Position numbers and translations under genes: made by a program
Assembly (NCBI GenBank): GCA_001414485.1
Contig: LLEY01000160.1
Coordinates: forward strand, 124,001-188,000
DNA: 64,000 nucleotides
Source of the DNA: Calycina herbarum
Lineage: Eukaryota > Ascomycota > Leotiomycetes > Helotiales > Pezizellaceae
Direction: 5' to 3'
Notes under the pieces: generated by a model
Database searches by the model: none
The model's input: the letters and a program-made list of their open reading frames with translations, nothing else
Told to the model about the DNA's origin: nothing
Shown: positions 44,380-56,129 of the stretch, in pieces
Position numbering within the stretch: position 1 is the first letter of the stretch
Layout: each line of letters begins with the position of its first letter

Positions 44380-46103
44380 AGGGAGAGGAAGGTAGTTAGG
44401 GCTATCGGAGGAACCGATCTCTGCTATAAGGTTGCAAAAGGTGCAATTTCTGTCAGAGGGCTTTCTGCATGTTATTTGTTCGCATGGCGTGTTGATTTAC
44501 GCAGAAGAAGCTCAAAAGTTTCGTTTGAAGGGGAGCAATGATATGGATGATTGAACGCATGGATTTATAAAAAGTTTTCTCGAATACTATATTGGCTCTT
44601 CAGCCAGTCGTCTTTCCATCTTCGCTCACTTTCCCTCACCCGGCTGACGGAACATCTCTTTCGTGACCTGCTGTTTTCAATATAACCAACTCAACGGCAT
44701 TGTCGATGGCATGTACAGATTTCATAACTACATTACAATCAAATCTCCGGGAAGTCAAAAACACACTTTTTCAATTCACGGCGGAACTGGTCATGTGACT
44801 AGAGTGGAGGTAGTACGTGAAGTGCTATGTCTATCGATTTTGCCTAGCTTACTCGTACCACAACGGCTTACTCGATAAAAAAGAAGAAGTTAGACAACAA
44901 GAGGGTGCGAATATCAATCAACCTGGCCTCCTTGGACCTATTTCAACCTCTTTGGATCACGAAGTTTATTCTTCGACATTACTTGGGAGAATGGTGAACT
45001 TTAAGACTCGACAACCAACCCCTCTCACTACTAAGAGTCGCGAGAAGCGTCGTTAGAGATTCAGAGCACACTTCAAAAGAAACTCTCCCCCAGTGCCCCC
45101 ACACTTCTGCAAGGAACACACAACTCATCGAAATAGAAAAGCCCATCCCATCATTATTGAAAAACAACGATTGGAGAGGAGCGAGGCTCACCAAACGATG
45201 ACCCAATCCGCAAACTCTCCTTATCACGCCTCCGTCAGATTCGGAGATTTTCCATGCATGTTTCCTGGTTTATTTTCGATATTTGTACCATCTGCCATTA
45301 TCTGCATCGGGTCGTGGTTTCGTTGTCGCACCCCGTTTCACCGTTACAAACGCCACAAGACCACAACGTGCCCATTATTTCGAGGAACAATCGATTCCAG
45401 ACTTCAGCTATCGCTTGAATGGCCTCGGGGGGTTCCTTGAATGGGACGAAAGGCTTGATTTCTGCGGTCATCTTGGGTCGAAAGCGTACGGCACAGTCTG
45501 AAGGATAACGGGATGCGTTCCCAGCTATCGAATTCTGCATCCCGCATGATACCGGTACCGGTACTCGTCCCTGAAGCCTGTCGTTTTCCCGGAAATATCT
45601 CCAAAATGAGCGACGGTAAAGACGCGCTCTCAATATTGTGACGATATTACATGCGATATCACTTTGGTAGTCTAGTGATAGCTCGCCCTTCGGTCTTTCT
45701 CACTTGTTGCAATTGCTTTGTATCTTCCACCGCAGTGGTCAATGATACGCGTGGATTACTTCCACGTTTTTTCCGTGTATCCTTGGTGGCAGGCGATCAA
45801 GGTATGGTGCTGTTGTCATACAATACGAGCTGGCTAGACCTTTCCCTACTACGAAGTATTTTGAGAAGCCTCATTATTTTAACCCGGCTGGGTACCTACT
45901 CTTTCCTTTTGATATTTTCCCCCTCCTCACTCGTCATTGAGCCGTCATTTTGATGAGCAGTTTCCTTTCTTGCCATTTGCCTATGTAATTGGTGTTGCAA
46001 AGTCCCTCTCGCTTTCGCTTTCGGTAGACAGACTTCACGATCCTCTTTTTATTCCCATGAAAGCGTAACTTACACTCGTTTGAAACATTGAACAAGAGGC
46101 ATA
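44380..46103. other. Intergenic, no gene recognised
   Basis: 1.7 kb with several short open frames on both strands (44663-45056, 45093-45501, 45651-45953) and no motif or splice pattern that I can support. It should contain the promoter of the large WSC gene. Confidence 0.45.
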
Positions 46104-49100
46104 ATGTTGTATTTATTTGATATTTTGGCTTTGGTGCCTGCTCTCGTTAATGCTCTTGCAGCGACCGATTCCATCCAAGATGTGGTATGTTTCCTAGCTC
46201 ACGAGTATGAGCAATGCTAATCAGTGAAAATCAAGGATCCAGCGCAATCTGGTTACTTGGACAATCATAATATGCACCCCGCAACTGTTGGCTCTGCAAC
46301 ATTTGGGCGACTCTGGAAAATCCAATACAATGCAAAGGAAGCATGGTTCGCGAAGCCTCTTGTCTTTACACCCTCTGGTGGGAAGCAGTTGGTATTTCTA
46401 GCCTCAAACATGAATTATATCCGGACTTTGGATGCTGTGACTGGAGTTCTGATCAATGAAAGACTTGTTCAACCGCCATTTTTGCAATCTGATATTGGAT
46501 GTGGAGATATCCAGAATTACATCGGAATTATTGGGACTCCTATCATCGATCCCGATACCAACACTGTTTTCTTCTTTGCTAAAGGTTACAAGGGTAATGC
46601 TGAAGGGGGTGGTGTTTTAAATGGTAGGGCTTTTGAGGGTTCTTCACGCTCAAAACTCTTCACTGACCTATTATTTAGGGATTTACCAGTTCTATGGTGT
46701 TGATATCAATACCTTACAAGACAAGCCTGGATTTCCAGTACTTATAGATGGCCATTTCGCCGACAACGATAACACTAGGTTTGTGGAGCTGTAGCTTACA
46801 CTGTTGAGCGCGCTAATACAAGATAGGTATTTTGTCGGTGGCACTGTTCTCCAGAGACCTGCTTTGACTCAACTTAATGGCGTTGTGGTAGCGGGATTCG
46901 GGGGTCATTGCGATCTCTTCAACTACAGTAAATATTTTTATGTTTGTCTCGTCATGCGTTCCCGGATCTTTGAAATAGTTACACCCATTTTGGACCCCGA
47001 ATCTCAAAACGTGCCCAAAGAAAACAATGCTAACACCAGACCTTCTAGCTGGGATGCTTGTCACCGTAAGCAAAACTCCCGGTGTAGGAGTTGTTTCTAT
47101 GTACGCAATGGAAGCAAGTCCCGGAGCTCCAACTCCACAACCCCTAGACATTATGAAAGAAAATGGGGGTAAGGCTGGAATTTGGCAAGCTGGAATGGGT
47201 TTGGCAACTGATGGATCTCGAATTTTTCTCGCTACCGGGTATGGAAACCCCTAATCGTTGGTAAATGGTACTCATGGCTGACTTCAAAATTTAGAAATGG
47301 ACAAGGACATGAGAGCGGCGACGTACCTAAATCTGGAAGAGCTCCCTTCTCAACATTGGATGAGGTCGTTGCAAGTTTTCAAATTTCCGCGAGTGGGAAA
47401 GCCTCGCTTCAGGATTGGTTTGAGCCCTATGGTAAGTTGTGTTCTTATTCCCTCCTTCATGGTACAACAGGGACAGGCAAAACTGTTTTTTTTAGAATCA
47501 TCTTCATTCCCAAGTCAGAGAAATGGCCTCTCTTTTGAGTGCACCTGCTGTACACCGTTGAAGGAAATGTTCAGACAAGTACAACCATTCTTCGAGGCCG
47601 TTTAGAAAAATCACAAATTTTGGTTCCTGATTGTCCTAAACGTTTTCGGAAAATACTTAGGATTGCCTTATAATCTTTGAGGTGATAAACGAAACGGAAC
47701 GAAGTGAGATCTCTTCATAATTTGATTGCTGACTTTGGACTAGAATACATCAACATGGATGCAGCAGACCGAGATCTTGGTTCTTCTGGTGTTTGTTTGT
47801 TGGATGGATCTGTCTTCAAAGGTAAAGGTGTATCTAGAATTGCAATTACGATCGGCAAAAATGGGAAAGTCTACATTATGGATGCGGATGCCTTGGGAGG
47901 TTTCAAGCAAGGACTAGGTGGTACCGATGGAATCATTCAAACCATCACCGTGGGCAAAGCTGTCTTTGGTGGCGTCGGCTCCTACCCATTGGAAGGAGGC
48001 TTCATGTAGTAAGTTACTCGTAGGAACTCTTCTATCTCACTTACTTAACCATTTCACAGTTTTACTCCAACTGGCGCCCCTACCTACTGCTATAAATTGG
48101 GCTTCGACAATTCTGGTGGTCCATTATTTACACTAGTTGGTCAAACTGCGGCTTTGAGTGCAGGCGTTGTTGGTCAAGGTCCGCCTACAGTAACAACATT
48201 CAAAGGTCAACCGGGAACTGGTATTGTAAGTTCAAAAGTGGTCTCGCAAAATAAATAGTTACTAATGTATACTTGAGCTATGGATTACGGATACCCAGCT
48301 CGGGCTTCGTGCTTTTAAAGCTGTGCCAGACAACAATGTGCTGGTTCCTCTTCCCTTGAGTGCCACCCCGGGACTTGGTAAATTCCAAAGGCCGGTGTGT
48401 ATAATTCCCAACTTGAGTTCCAGAAAAACTACTGATTCGACGGGCAGACTTTCGGTGACGGGCGTCTCGTATGGAAATTTCCCCCTTCTTCCCATTTTGA
48501 AGTCCTATTATTAGCGGTCGGGAGCAAGTTTCATCCTTGCTCACTGCTCTAGGCTCTAAACTCCTATGAGAGAAGCATATGCTAATCTGTTGCAGTATAT
48601 CACCGACAACAAAGGTGGTGTGTATTGCTTGGGATCTCCAGTTGCACTTCCACTTCAATGCGACCAGCCTGTCGACTTTGGACCACTCGCTGTAAGCATA
48701 ATCATATTCATTCCTATCATTCCCTCCAGCAAACCGGTACTAATTTGTCAATAGATTGGGTCTACCGCTACCGTTACAATAAGCTGCCAGGCTCTAATTG
48801 CAATCATAAAAATAACTGGATGCACCACTGGAGATGCAACTTTCCAATGCCAAAATTCGACTTTACCTCAAGGTTCTTTGACACAAGGACAAAAGTTTAC
48901 ATTTCCTACCACATGGAATCTAACTCAAGCCTCGATAAATGACGCCCAGAATGCCTCCTATGGAAAGGTTCTACCGGGAGTACAAAGCACTGTTTTGAAT
49001 CTCTTCACGATCAACGCGGTCGCCCAATACAGCAACTCTTTGCCGGTATCCATAATGGGCACGACTGTCTCCAACAACCCCTTCTTAAGTATATCACCCC

Positions 49101-51645
49101 AAGAAGTCGATTTTGGCGGAATTGTTGTCGGTTCTGGTGCACAGGGATCAGAATTGTCAGGGAGTGTCATTATTTCTAACATTGGGCAACAAGACATGAA
49201 ATTCTTGGGCTTCGCGTACGACAGTGCCACAGAAGATGATGAGTATCACAATCTAACTAAGGCGGACGATGGATCAACCATTATTGGTGATCATTTTACT
49301 TCACCGACCTTTCCTTCTGTTGGTGAGCTTGTTTCGCCAGGTCTCTCAATCACTGTGCCATTGATATTCAAGGCTACAGCTGTGGGAAGTTGGTCGAGTA
49401 TTCTTACAATATGGACAAATGGTGGGACATCAGATGTTCTATTTGTGGGGAGTGCGTCAACAGCAGCGATTGCCAACATCTCTGTTTCTACCAGTGAGGG
49501 TGGATGGGATTTTTCAGATCCATTGACCATGAAATTTGGCTCTGTTCTTGCTGGCACCACCCCTAGCCGAAGCATTAGGCTTTGCAATGCTGGAGGATCT
49601 AAACTCACTGTTACGAAAAGCAAACCTCCAACTCAGCCAGAACTAACGGCTAAAAGCCCAACGGTGGATCTGCACGAAGGTCAAGAAATTGCGCTCAACT
49701 CGTGTGCAACTGGCCTCATAGTAATTCCGGCGGCTTTTCAAGGACCAAATCGGCCTCAACATGATGTTTCCGATGTGTGGATTCTGAATGCAGACGGACT
49801 GAATGACCAAGGTCAGCCATTTGGTGTACATCAGGTTTCTATATCTGCTACGATTACTACTCGGCAAATTGGTGTTCTATTACTGAATGGTACTGCTCGC
49901 TATCAATATCTGGGATGTTATTATGATGGAGGTGGTCGGAATTTTCCCAAACAGCTTTCTTATACTGCTGCTCAGCATGCTGCGAATGAGAATTCGCAAT
50001 GCCAGAAAGATTGTTACGCTGCTGGATATATTTTTGCTGGTACACAATATCGTAAGTTAGAGATGGTTCAGATGATAGTATGGAGATGCTAACTGTTCCC
50101 AGATAACCAGTGTTGGTGTAGCAATGCGCCACCTTTGGCATCCAACTTGAGTCCTGACTCTTCGAATAAATGTGCATTCAGTTGTCCTGGTGATACAACT
50201 CAGGCTTGTGGTGGAGATGGTACATTTATGTCCGTCTACTATGATATTACCAGGTACAACCAATCAGCACCGGTGTCTTCCTCGAGTTCTTCCCAGAGTA
50301 AGTATAACCCAAAACCAATGACGCTTTTCTCTGCATGGTTCTGACTTAATCTAGCTATTTCAACCTCAATTTCCGCCACAAGTACAACAATTTCTACCGA
50401 TACGTCTTTGACGAGTACCTCCACAACAGTTACTAGCAAATCCTCTACCGGAACTTCTACCTCGTCATCCACATCATCTACTCCATCGAACATGATTGGA
50501 CCATACACGGCCATAGGGTGTTACACAGAAGCCACCAAAGGTCGTGCACTATTTGGTAAAAGTCTTAGTGATGGGGTCAATATGAGCAATGCATTTTGCG
50601 CCTCATTATGTACCGGATTTTCCATGTTTGGGACTGAATATGGGAAAGAATGTAAGTGTCTATCCCCTTTATGATGTGTCCCAAACTAATGAGAACCAGG
50701 CTATTGCGGTAATACCTTAGGAGCTGGTTCTATTCCAGCACTAAGTACGGAGTGCAAACTTCCTTGTGCTGCAGCACAACTTGAAACTTGTGGAGCTGGG
50801 TCACGATTGAATCTCTATTCGATTCTTTCAAGCTCCTCTACCAGTGCTACGTCGACTGTGTCTTCAAGTCAGAGCGGATCACTTTCCTCTTCCGCCTCTG
50901 TATCTTTATCGACTACACTATTAAGCTCGTCGCCCTTGTCTTCGGCTACGAGTATTTTGTCAACAAAATCTTCGAGTACGCAATCTTCGAGCACATTATC
51001 TTCATCGGCCATAGATACCTCGAGCACGATTTCTTCTTCCGCCCTCTCTGCTTCTACTGTGGTCTCGACAATTTCAACTTCAGTTCAGTTTTCGAGTAGC
51101 ACATCGTCAGCAGTGTCCGTAACGACTTCCTCAAATTCTGGATCCATAACTTCGACAACCTCCTCCAGCTTGCCGACCAGCATTTCCTCGTTAGTTGGCA
51201 GCACCATCACCAGTTCTCCATTAATCACCACATCATCAACCTTCCTAACCACCACCTCACCCCCAACATCCTCCTCAGCAGCCTCAACCATAAACGGCTT
51301 CTCCTCAATTGGTTGCATAGCCGACATAAACGGGCACAACATGAAAGCCTCCTCAAAAAAGACTCCATGACCCCCGACCTCTGTATCTCAATCGCAAAAG
51401 ACGCAGCGTCAAATCCGACCCCTACAATCTACCATTATGTTGGCTTAGAATATGGTCGTGAATGTTATGGAAATACGATAGCACCCGCTAGCCCAACGAG
51501 TCTGGTTGGGAACCAAGCTTGTGCGATTCCTTGTATGGGGAATACAAGTGAAATTTGTGGAGCGAGATTGATGTACAATATGTGGGCTAGCGTAACAAGT
51601 GGAAGTGTGTTTGAGGTGCCAGTTGCTACTGTTACTGCTACTTGA
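46104..51645 (+). CDS. Large secreted protein: beta-propeller-like part, ASH-like domains, three WSC domains; one frameshift
   Basis: Fifteen exons: 46104-46184, 46236-46623, 46679-46778, 46827-46927, 47049-47238, 47295-47431, 47744-48008, 48060-48225, 48278-48394, 48448-48468, 48596-48691, 48755-50051, 50103-50297, 50355-50651, 50700-51645. With one missing base restored this codes 1465 aa. A signal peptide (MLYLFDILALVPALVNALA) is followed by about 500 residues of quinoprotein/propeller-like blades (FVGGTVLQRPALTQLNGVVV, ITIGKNGKVYIMDADALGG, FGDGRLYITDNKGGVYCLG). Then come ASPM-SPD2-Hydin-like modules (ISPQEVDFGGIVVGSG; MKFGSVLAGTTPSRSIRLCN), WSC1 (YLGCYYDGGG), WSC2 (IGCYTEATKGRALFG), a long Ser/Thr linker, and WSC3 (GLEYGRECYGNTI). 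WSC domains bind glycans, so a wall or extracellular carbohydrate role is likely. Exon 10 is 21 nt. In WSC3 an A6 run near 51355 shifts the frame by one; without it the protein ends at 51370. Confidence 0.82.
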
Positions 51646-51722
51646 AAAGGGAGTGGTATCTTTGTCTTTGATGAACACGATATAGATTTAGGTTTAAAAA
51701 TTTGCAAAACTTCCAATGTTAG

Positions 51723-51920
51723 GTGAGAAACATGGACTTTGCTCCGCGGACACATCCATTAATATGACTATGTGTACTGGTCTGGGAGGAATAATTATAT
51801 TGTCCGAGAAGTTTTGTAATAATGAGAAATTCCACCTCTCTATTCTCCTAAACGTCCTCGCGTAATATTCTATGTTGTCACGGGATGGGGTGTACTCAGA
51901 ATAAAGCTCAGGACTCTTAC
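51723..51920 (+). mobile_element. MITE-like element, copy 1, in the 3' flank of two convergent genes
   Basis: A 198-bp element with inverted ends (GTGAGAAACATGGACTTTGC... and ...AAAGCTCAGGACTCTTAC). It is related in opposite orientation to 62091-62299 along its whole length, with shared blocks ATAATTA.ATTGTC, TTCTCCTAAACGT-like, GGGATGGGGTGTACTCAGA. It lies between the stop codons of the WSC gene (51645) and the D-amino-acid oxidase (51959), so it is probably transcribed within one or both 3' UTRs. Confidence 0.7.
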
Positions 51921-51958
51921 GAAAGAAATAGAGGACCTTGCAATAGAAAATTCCATTC

Positions 51959-53158
51959 CTATTCTCCATCACGAAACAAACTCTCAACCAAACCTCTAAC
52001 CTCCTCCGCACACCCAATACTATTCTGATATCCCGCCCCTGAATGCCCATAACTATGCACAACCCAAACACCCTCCACCTTCCCCTCCTGAATTTCCACT
52101 CTAGGCCCGCCCCTTCTCCCGGGTCTAAACCCGACCTGCGTACTCAAAACCTCAAACTTTCCATCTTGTCCTCTGATCTCCTCAGCAACTCCCCACGCAC
52201 CCACCCTTTCCAAAATCCTCTCACTTAACCTCTCATCAATCTCAGTATCAAAATTCCCGACTTGTTTACAACCCCCGAAAATCGTGGTGCCGGACCCAGG
52301 TCTGGGGATAACATAAACCACTTCCTCCCCTCCCTCACCTTTTAAATTCGTGATTGTACGTGCTATTTTCGCTTCCCCATTTATTAGAAGTGTTTGTCCA
52401 CGAATAGGAAAAAGCTTCTCTGCTTCTTCCTCTGACACAAAATGGCGTGCTGAGAGTCCGGCGCAGTTGATGAAGAGGTCCATATCTTCCATACTTTTCT
52501 CCCCAAGAAGAGATTTGGCCGAAGCAACAACCCCAGAAAGATGATGCTTGACATCAAGCTTGGATTTGAAAACAGTAGCTCCCAAAGATTGAATTCGTTG
52601 AAAGAGATAAGTGAGGTAAGTAGGTGGATCGAAACAAATACTTTTGTATCCCACCCCAAACACTAACTTACTTTCCTCCCTCTCTTCCTGGCCCTGGTCC
52701 TGTTTCGTAGGGAATTGATCAGAAGAAAGGACTTGGAATTCCCTGACAACACCCTCCCTCCACCATATCCCCATCCCACCTTCCCTGGTTTCGTCACTAT
52801 CCTCCCCGCAAAAATTAGCACTCCTCCGAAATCCAAGGCCTAATCTCTTCTCCTTATCCTCCATCCTTTCCCCTTCCCCTTCCTTACCCTCCAGTAACGT
52901 ACACCAAGCACCATAAGTCACTCTATCCCATTTCCTCAATCTCTCATCCTCCTCCTTGGTACTAGCATGAGACCGCCAATGACCGCCCGCCCAAGGGGAA
53001 GTATACTCTGGTGAGCGACCAGAGGGGAGGTGTTGGGCGATGAGTGTTATTTTGAAATCCTTGGTTGTGGGGGAGGTGAGGAGTGTGAGGGCGGTCTGGA
53101 GGGCTGTTATTCCTGCTCCGAGGATGAGTATGTGTTTTTGTTTCTGGAGGGTTGACAT
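51959..53158 (-). CDS. D-amino-acid oxidase (FAD-dependent)
   Basis: A 399-aa, intronless protein of the DAO/DASPO family, which oxidises D-amino acids to 2-oxo acids with release of ammonia and hydrogen peroxide. The N-terminal Rossmann motif is ILILGAGITALQTAL. The family block SPWAGGHWRSHAS is present, then LFINCAGLSARHFV. The C-terminal signature includes VGFRPGRRGGPRVE with the substrate-binding Arg, followed by VVHSYGHSGAGYQNSIGCAE. Length is near the family norm (about 340-390 aa). The C-terminus (SLFRDGE) has no SKL-type peroxisomal signal, although fungal DAOs are usually peroxisomal. It converges with the WSC gene and is followed upstream by mL46 on the same strand. Confidence 0.93.
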   Translation of the reverse strand: MSTLQKQKHILILGAGITALQTALTLLTSPTTKDFKITLIAQHLPSGRSPEYTSPWAGGHWRSHASTKEEDERLRKWDRVTYGAWCTLLEGKEGEGERMEDKEKRLGLGFRRSANFCGEDSDETREGGMGIWWREGVVREFQVLSSDQFPTKQDQGQEEREESKLVFGVGYKSICFDPPTYLTYLFQRIQSLGATVFKSKLDVKHHLSGVVASAKSLLGEKSMEDMDLFINCAGLSARHFVSEEEAEKLFPIRGQTLLINGEAKIARTITNLKGEGGEEVVYVIPRPGSGTTIFGGCKQVGNFDTEIDERLSERILERVGAWGVAEEIRGQDGKFEVLSTQVGFRPGRRGGPRVEIQEGKVEGVWVVHSYGHSGAGYQNSIGCAEEVRGLVESLFRDGE

Positions 53159-53829
53159 AATGTTGGTTTGATGGATGGGAATTTGTGGTTTGTCGAATTG
53201 AGGGGGTGGCAGGGAGTTAATATTTATGATATTTCCGAAGTCTTCATTTCCAAGCTCTGAGATCCAGCTGGACTTGGGTGTTTCCGAGATTCTTTGACGA
53301 AGAGTAGGAGAGCTGGGGAAGACGAATCCTGATTCTCCAAGTAGATTTGTGTGATCAAGAATCTGATGAATGAACGGATTGATATCAACTGTCAGGACTC
53401 GGGAGTTGGCAAGTCCAGATTGCGAAGTGAGTCAACTGCAACGCTCAAAGGTAACGTAAATGGAAAGTAGGACTTGATCAAAAATGAAGTGAAAATAACA
53501 GAAGAACAGCAACTCTGATTATATCAACACGCGGCCACTTGACATGTGCGCAAACCCAACACATCGTCATTGGCTGATTCGCCTAAACCAAAAATCCGAT
53601 ATCGCAAATTCAGAAATAGTTTCAGACGAGTGTTCTAAACGTCCAGTACAATTCAAGTAATTACCCAAAACACAAGGGAGAATTGCTTAAACTATACTCG
53701 ACAATTGGAACAATGAGAGGTATTGCCAGTATACCCATGCCATGAGTGATGTACAATATTTTTCGTAGTAATACAATAAAATTCGCCAACTATGCTACAA
53801 TCCCCATTTTATACAACCAATCATGCCGA
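53159..53829. other. Intergenic between the oxidase promoter and the mL46 3' end
   Basis: 670 bases with no gene visible. It carries the oxidase promoter. The plus-strand frame at 53746-54171 is the shadow of mL46 exons. Confidence 0.5.
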
Positions 53830-55018
53830 TCATCGATCGGAAAGCATACCTCTTACATAGCTGAAATACTTGGGACTAACAAGTTTTTCAATCTCCTCTC
53901 TGGTCAACCATTTGAAATCCCCCAGTCCATAGATGTTCTCCGCCAGATTTGCCTGTCCTGCCATTATTCTTCCCTTCATGAAGAAGGTTCTCTCGCCCGG
54001 CTTTTCTTTGTATGGGTTGACGACGTAGTGACCGATTGGAGCGTGTCCTACAATCCAGGTGTTCATGTTGACACCGGCTGTCTGAACGAGGATACGTTCT
54101 GCTGCCTGTTTCCCCAACCGTTAGCTTTCATTCCAATTCCCAATCCCATAAATGGCACAAACCTGATGTAAATTCTCCCTCCCAATCATTTCCCCAGCAG
54201 GAAATCCCCATCCCCCATTCTTCCTCTGGACACACAAGTACAACGTCCGATCCAACTTGCGATCCAGATTCTGCAGCAACTTCTTCTTATCCGCAACCGT
54301 CTTCCTAGGCTCCGGCATCTCAACCTTCTGGCCCTCCTCTCCCTCCCCAGGCTTAACCTCCACAGCCTGTCCATCCTTCCCCTCAACCGCTCTCACCATA
54401 CTATCCTTCACCAGAGCCTCCACCGTCGTCTGGGGATCACTCAATTTGTCACCCACCAGCAACTCATCATTCCATCCAAACTCGCCATACGCATTATACC
54501 CACCCAAATCCCTAGCCGCCGCACCGTCTCGATCCTTAGCTTTGAGCTTCCAGTCCGTGTCGGCGGGGGTATCTTTTTTGAAGTAGAAGTAGCGGGAAAA
54601 CGGGAGTGCAAGTCGTTCATTTAGCCGTTTCTGGTAGAAGAAGAAGGCTTTTTCGAAGGGGGAGAGGGTTCGTGTGAGGAGAGGGGGGCGGGAGAGCAGG
54701 ATGCCGGTTTTCGTTATGTAGGGTGTTGATTGTGTTTGGGAGGTAGTGACAGGAGGGATGCTGGCAGCTTTTTGGTCTATGATGGGTGGGATACTCTCTA
54801 CGGAGTCGAGGACGTTGGATTCCACTGCATATCCCCTCCTCGTTGAGATCCTTGAGATATTGTTGATGCATTGGGAGCAAATTCGTGGATTCCGTGATGA
54901 TGCTCCTGAATCCAATTAGCATCAATCGCATTCCCCCAAACCAATCCCAACTGAAGAAAAGAAAGGACTCACTAATCAACAGAGCCGCAGCTCTGGTACC
55001 TCTACTACTGGCCGTCAT
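53830..55018 (-). CDS. Mitochondrial large-subunit ribosomal protein mL46 (Nudix-like fold)
   Basis: Three exons (55018-54973, 54905-54163, 54105-53830; introns 67 and 57 bp) encode 354 aa. The joined N-terminus MTASSRGTRAAALLIRASSR is basic and fits a mitochondrial presequence. Family marks: ILLSRPPLLTRTLSPFEKAF, FYQKRLNERLALPFSRYFYF, then a long insertion rich in Glu/Lys, and the Nudix-like core LDRTLYLCVQRKNGGWGFP, GEMIGRENLHQAAERIL, and NTWIVGHAPIGHYV. mL46 (yeast Mrpl17) is a structural protein of the mitoribosome; its Nudix box is degenerate here as in the family. Start chosen at the only ATG in the first exon frame. Confidence 0.92.
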
Positions 55019-56129
55019 CTTCACAATTTTCTCAGAGTATTCCTGTCTTTCAAATTCTCAATCTCCTTCCCCAAGCTCCAACTAGACGCAGCACAAAATA
55101 AAATCCCAGCACCAGCTGACTCAGCACCCACTAGCGTGCCGCCAGTCTACAAAATAATTTTCGCGCGACCACCAAAATCTTTCCTCCTTCAATCCAAGAC
55201 ACCCATTCTTATCACCAACACCTGTTCCCTTCCAGGACGTGTTGGTCATTACGGGGTGCCTAGAATAATATCACAGGCTTTTTTCGCTAGCTGTACCTAC
55301 GTCTCAACGGGAACGGCTAGATAGCGACTGTTAACATACCTACCTAAATGGTCGAGATGCACCAATTTAGTAAATAGCGCAAGACTATGCGCATGAAACC
55401 CGTCGTGAGAGAGAGATAAGGAGAGAGTGTCTTAGCTGAGAAGTGTACTCCGGTATATCAACCTTCGTCTTCTTTAGTCATGATTGTTATGCTTTACTTT
55501 GGTTTATCTGGATCGCGGAAGTCTCTGCAGCTGGCCCTTGGCCCAAACTCTTTGCGCTTGCTTCACTGCACTTATCGGGTGGAACCCTACAAAGAAGCAT
55601 CTAAGCTGTACAAGCTCTATGTTTCTATGGTGTATACTCTCTTCAGTACGCGTTATATATATCCTTGATCACCTGTTTTTTACAGTGGAGTGGATTCACG
55701 GCAACCTTGAAGATCTATCATCTCTGTCCATGGATGGTTGAGCTCCCAAGGCCCGCGCCTTCAACCAAAATCATACCAACATCAAAGTATATAACCTCAG
55801 AGGATATGAAAACATAGAATAATACTGCAAAGTCTGGCATTATAGTTCTTATAAACCTCCTCCTACATTACATACATAAGCTGCCATTTCAGCAAGGCTA
55901 AAAAGGCAATGCAACCCAACCCTAAAAATATCAAGATTCTTCCAAACGCCCCATGAATCTCAATATCCAGTCATCTAAACCAGCTACTCCAGTGTCGCTC
56001 AATGATGTTCCAATAATACCGTGTGCCCCACACATATGCTGTTACCGGGTATCTCAATTGCGCCTGGAATCCCAAAAGCAAGACGCCCATTCCGTTATAG
56101 TCGTTGAATTTCATCAGTACATCAGTTGA
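55019..56129. other. Intergenic, no gene seen
   Basis: 1.1 kb between mL46 and the 3' end of the RING/PHD gene. Open frames at 55480-55741 (+) have no motif. Confidence 0.5.

Noticed and set aside
50788..51099. 103-codon plus-strand frame (aromatic-rich)
   Set aside because: It is another frame of the Ser/Thr-rich linker of the WSC protein.
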